Part shown: positions 31,857 to 34,540 of the stretch, in pieces | Position numbering within the stretch: the stretch's first letter is position 1 | Layout: the number at the start of each line of letters is the position of its first letter | Source of the DNA: Gemmatimonadota bacterium | GTDB lineage: Bacteria > Gemmatimonadota > Gemmatimonadetes > Longimicrobiales > RSA9 | DNA: 34,540 bases | Direction: 5' to 3' | Assembly (NCBI GenBank): GCA_017881445.1 | Contig: JADGQX010000017.1 | Location: 1-34,540, forward strand | Notes under the pieces: generated by a model | The model's database searches: none | What the model saw: the letters and a program-made list of their open reading frames with translations, nothing else | Told to the model about the DNA's origin: nothing | Program-made: the position numbers and the translations under genes

Positions 31857-33317
31857 ATGAAGGTGCGGAGACGTTCAGACGTGCGCCCCTGGCGCAAGCA
31901 TTTGCTCGTCGCGGGCGTGGTGTACCTGGCTCTGGCGTCCGGCTGCGGGGATGGTCCCGTGGGCGTGGCGCCGGTGATGACGCAGCCTGCCGCGGTGCTG
32001 AGCGGCACGATCGCGAAGGTGACGGCGACGCCGACCACGGCCTCGGTGGCGGTCGGATCGACCACGACGCTGACGGCGATGGCCTACAGCTCGAGCGGCA
32101 CCCTGGTGACGGGTGGCACGTTCGGGTGGACGAGCAACAACAAGGCGGTGGCGACGGTCTCGGGGGGCGTGGTGACGGGCGTCGCCCCCGGTAGGGCCAC
32201 GATCAAGGTGGGATCGGGCGGTTTCACGGCGACGTGTGCGGTCACGGTCACGGCGCCACCCCCGGTGATCTCGCCGGTGCTGGCGTCGTCGGTGATGCTG
32301 GCGCCGGCGAGTGCGAGCATCGGCGTGGGCGGGACGGTGCAGCTGGCGGCGACGGTCAAGGACGTGACCGGGCTCATCCTCACGACGCGGCCGATCACCT
32401 GGAGCAGCAAGGCGGCGTCGGTCGCGACCGTCTCGGCGACGGGCGCGGTCGCGGGGGTGGCAGTAGGTTCGGCGACCGTGACGGCGAGCGTGGACGGGAT
32501 CCAGGCGACGTCGCTGGTCACGGTGACGACGGCGCCGCCTCCGCCTCCGCCTCCGCCTCCGACCGTGGGCGGGGTGCTCTTCGCCGACGGCTTCGAGGCG
32601 GGTTATGCGCCCAAGCAGAACAACGCGGGCTGGACGAACACGACGCCGGTGAACGTGACGGTCTCGACCGACGTCGCCCACGGCGGCACGCACAGCCTGC
32701 GTTTCAGCTTCCCCGGGAAGGTGGACTGCAACGACGCCTCGGCGCAGCAGGCGTTCACGCTCGGCCGGCAGATGACGGAGGTCTGGATGGAGTACTACGT
32801 GTATTTCCCCGCCGGGGGCGAGGGCGGGAGCGCGAGGTACTATCACCGGTCGCAGCCCGGGTGCAAGGACACCTCGACGAACAACAAGTTCTTCACGGTC
32901 TACGGACCGAACTACTCCGGTGAAACGACCATGTCGCTGCAGACTTGGACGACGGCGGTGAGCGTGCCGGGCGACACCCGGGTCAACACCGCCTACTCCA
33001 AGGCGGGCCGCAACGGGATCTGGTTCTACAGCGCCAACGACGACCCCTTCGTGAGCGCGCCAGACCTCGGCCACTGGATGCAGATCCGGGTGCACCTGCG
33101 GCTGGCGAGCTTCGGCCAGTCCAACGGCGTGATCGAGGTCTGGAAGAACGGCGGCAGGATCCTCACCAGCACCACCCTGGACTGGTACGACTCAACGAAC
33201 AGCGCCAACTACATGACGCAGGGCTACCTGATGGGCTGGAGCAACTCCGGCTTCACGCAGATGACCAACATCTACCTGGACGACTTCAAGATCATCGACC
33301 AGAACCCGGGTTGGTGA
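31857..33317 (+). CDS. Secreted Big_2 protein with C-terminal polysaccharide-lyase-like domain (copy 2)
   Basis: 486 residues. A basic N-terminus and hydrophobic stretch end LALASGC (Cys30), a probable lipoprotein signal. Two Big_2 domains (about 53-132 and 144-224; cores WTSNNKAVATVSGGVVTGVA and WSSKAASVATVSATGAVAGV) are followed by a nine-proline linker (227-235). The C-terminal beta-sandwich (about 238-486) is closely similar to copy 1: HSLRFSFPGKVDC, EYYVYFPAGGEGGSARYYHR, WMQIRVHLRLASFG, EVWKNG, IYLDDFKIID. A surface lyase-like or glycan-binding role for the locus polysaccharide is inferred. GGAGG lies 8 nt before the ATG. Confidence 0.85.
   Translation: MKVRRRSDVRPWRKHLLVAGVVYLALASGCGDGPVGVAPVMTQPAAVLSGTIAKVTATPTTASVAVGSTTTLTAMAYSSSGTLVTGGTFGWTSNNKAVATVSGGVVTGVAPGRATIKVGSGGFTATCAVTVTAPPPVISPVLASSVMLAPASASIGVGGTVQLAATVKDVTGLILTTRPITWSSKAASVATVSATGAVAGVAVGSATVTASVDGIQATSLVTVTTAPPPPPPPPPTVGGVLFADGFEAGYAPKQNNAGWTNTTPVNVTVSTDVAHGGTHSLRFSFPGKVDCNDASAQQAFTLGRQMTEVWMEYYVYFPAGGEGGSARYYHRSQPGCKDTSTNNKFFTVYGPNYSGETTMSLQTWTTAVSVPGDTRVNTAYSKAGRNGIWFYSANDDPFVSAPDLGHWMQIRVHLRLASFGQSNGVIEVWKNGGRILTSTTLDWYDSTNSANYMTQGYLMGWSNSGFTQMTNIYLDDFKIIDQNPGW
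32535..32558 (+). repeat. (CCGCCT)4 hexamer microsatellite in the Pro linker
   Basis: Four exact CCGCCT units encode the polyproline linker of the Big_2 protein. Slippage would change linker length by two prolines per unit without shifting the frame. Confidence 0.6.
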
Positions 33318-33346
33318 GCCAGTGCGCGCGGGGGCTGCAGGAGCGG

Positions 33347-33377
33347 CTCACGCAAAGCCGCGGAGCACGCGGAGAGG
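33347..33377 (-). repeat. Dispersed repeat, copy 2 (inverted)
   Basis: Read on the minus strand this is CCTCTCCGCGTGCTCCGCGG, then CTTTGCGTGAG, the same element as at 22860 and 33556 with a few changes. It begins 30 bp after the stop of the Big_2 gene. With the copy at 33556 it forms an imperfect inverted repeat enclosing the 178-bp gap and the end of the methyltransferase gene. No gene lies between 33318 and 33507. Confidence 0.55.
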
Positions 33378-33507
33378 GCCGGGGCCGGGCTTCCGGTCAC
33401 ATCCTCCCGGGCCCGGGTGCGTCGGGATTTCCTTTTGTGTCTAACGGCAACACCCCGCAGGACTTCGGAGGGGAGACCCGCCGGGAGCCCTGCATGATGT
33501 AACCACG

Positions 33508-34395
33508 TCAAAGGATGTCGGCAGTCGCCGTGTGGTCCGGCGTCCCCGGAATGCTCCTTCGCGTGCTCGGCGCCTCTGCGTGAGCACCCGCCTGCGCGGC
33601 GGCGGCGTTGCGGTCCGGGCTCGGCGCCTTCCGCACCAGGATGGCGTTCACCTCGTTGACGAAGAGCTCCCGCACGACCGGCACGCGAGTGAGCGGGTCG
33701 AGCCGCTTGACGCCGCGGTACCTGCGGAACTCGAAGCGGAGCCCGGCCTGCGCGACCAAGCGCTCGAACTTGCGGATGCTCATGCGGTTGAGCCCCGACT
33801 CCACGTCCTCGTAGCGGCGGGCGCCATCGCTGAGGTAGCGCTCGCGGACCTTCAGCACGGTGCGCTCGCGGAAGAGCAGGTTCACCCAGGGCACGGGCGT
33901 GAAGAAGTGCATGTGGCTGCCGTAGGGCGCGAACCAGGGCGGGCCGAAGGTCATGAAGATGCGGCCGTCGGGCGCGAGGGCGCCGGTCATGGCCCGGAGG
34001 GCGGCGAGCGGGTCGGCGAAGTGCTCCATCGAGTTCTGGGAGAAGGTCAGGTCGCGGGTGCCCAGGTCCTCGGGCGCAAGCGCCGGGCGCAGCGTCACGC
34101 GCCCGGCGAGGCCGTGTTGCTCGACGAGCTGGCGCGCGCTCGCCAGGGTGCGGGGGTTGCTCTCGATGCCCAGCACGTGGCCGGCGCCGGCGCGGGCCAG
34201 TGCGACGCACTGGAAGCCGGCGCCGCAGCCGAAATCGAGGACCGCCTTCCCGCGGACCGCGTCCAGGAACGTGGGAAACACGCTCGTGAGCAAGCGCAGC
34301 GCGTTGTCCACGGTCCACCGGGCGTGGAGCGCGGCTGGCGCCGGGACGCCGGGAGGCGCGGAGAGCGCCCGCAGCAGCCGTTCGCCCAGGTCCAA
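33508..34395 (-). CDS. Class I SAM-dependent methyltransferase
   Basis: 295 residues. Motif I VLDFGCGAGFQCVALARAGA (about 52-71) and the acidic end of strand 2 (VLGIESNP) bind S-adenosylmethionine. FSQNSMEHFADPLAALRAM is motif IV/post-motif, typical of the Methyltransf_11/UbiE-like group. The C-terminal 40 residues are Ala/Pro-rich and overlap a dispersed repeat. The start is TTG at 34395: a strong AGGAGGAG at 34400-34407 lies 4 nt upstream, and no in-frame ATG precedes motif I. It may methylate a sugar of the locus, but that is positional inference only. Confidence 0.82.
   Translation of the reverse strand: MDLGERLLRALSAPPGVPAPAALHARWTVDNALRLLTSVFPTFLDAVRGKAVLDFGCGAGFQCVALARAGAGHVLGIESNPRTLASARQLVEQHGLAGRVTLRPALAPEDLGTRDLTFSQNSMEHFADPLAALRAMTGALAPDGRIFMTFGPPWFAPYGSHMHFFTPVPWVNLLFRERTVLKVRERYLSDGARRYEDVESGLNRMSIRKFERLVAQAGLRFEFRRYRGVKRLDPLTRVPVVRELFVNEVNAILVRKAPSPDRNAAAAQAGAHAEAPSTRRSIPGTPDHTATADIL
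33556..33584 (+). repeat. Dispersed repeat, copy 3
   Basis: CCTTCGCGTGCTCGGCGCCT then CTGCGTGAG, nearly identical to copy 1. It overlaps the 3' end of the methyltransferase coding frame, so the element has become part of the C-terminal codons (reading AHAEAPSTRR). Confidence 0.55.
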
Positions 34396-34540
34396 AGAGC
34401 TCCTCCTGAGGGGGTGGGGGGATGCGGGACGCGGCGGCGCGGCCAGAGGGGCACCTCTCGTGCCGGCCGGCCGGAGCCGTGGGCGCCGACTCCGGGCCGG
34501 GCCGCGCCGCCGCCGCGCGCCGGGCAGCGGCTCCGCGGCG
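34396..34540. other. Upstream region of methyltransferase, right window edge
   Basis: No gene is recognised in these 145 bp. The SD-like AGGAGGAG (34400-34407, minus strand) and the element at 34451-34464 are the only signals. The last 60 bp are almost pure G and C. Confidence 0.5.
34451..34464 (-). promoter_or_regulatory. Sigma-54-like element upstream of methyltransferase
   Basis: On the minus strand GGCACGAGAGGTGC has a perfect GGCACG at -24 and GC at the right 10-nt spacing, but GTGC replaces TTGC at -12. The start would be near 34439, 44 nt before the TTG codon. The sequence is also an inverted repeat (GGCAC-GAGAG-GTGCC), so it could be a plain operator or chance. Confidence 0.3.

Overview
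The window is a very GC-rich (roughly 70% or more) bacterial chromosomal segment. It is dominated by one large locus that makes, exports and decorates an exopolysaccharide, combined with an exosortase / PEP-CTERM protein-sorting system. Very high GC, PEP-CTERM tails, Ig-like (Big_2) lipoprotein-type proteins and a sigma-54 response regulator together fit Gemmatimonadota best. This is an inference from gene content; other GC-rich Gram-negative phyla are possible. A Gram-negative envelope is supported by the polysaccharide-export protein, the tyrosine autokinase and the exosortase.

Left edge (1-1676): three genes that look unrelated to the locus. They are a partial exported protein on the minus strand, a DUF998-type membrane protein, and a DUF457/YdjM-type membrane protein. 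A stack of three hairpins (1722-1835) separates them from the export operon.

Export and regulation (1849-7108): a minus-strand pair encodes a Wza-like export protein and a Wzc/GumC-like tyrosine autokinase. It is divergent from a plus-strand NtrC-type (PrsR-like) response regulator carrying the sigma-54 contact motif GAFTGA. The divergent gap holds a sigma-54 type -24/-12 element facing each way, with an inverted repeat between them at enhancer distance.

Exosortase core (7593-12645): undecaprenyl-phosphate sugar transferase, exosortase with Cys/Arg/His catalytic residues, EpsI, a small membrane protein, and two tandem paralogous PEP-CTERM proteins that are the likely substrates. A terminator and two about 105-bp tandem hairpin repeats follow.

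Glycan assembly and decoration (12998-31498): one GT2 and five GT4-type glycosyltransferases, three different sulfotransferases, an O-antigen ligase/polymerase-like membrane protein, an ATP-grasp ligase, a CapK-like AMP-forming ligase, and an AsnB-like amidotransferase preceded by a translationally coupled 26-codon mini-ORF. Two related secreted proteins (25397-26608 and 31857-33317), with Big_2 domains and a C-terminal polysaccharide-lyase-like beta-sandwich, lie near this block. A class I methyltransferase closes the window.

Together the genes predict a sulfated, possibly amidated heteropolysaccharide assembled on undecaprenyl phosphate, polymerised and exported by a Wzy-type route, with PEP-CTERM proteins processed by the co-encoded exosortase. 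No Wzx flippase, PrsK-type sensor kinase, Wzb phosphatase or PAPS-synthesis gene is visible in the window. I saw no rRNA, tRNA, CRISPR or insertion sequence.
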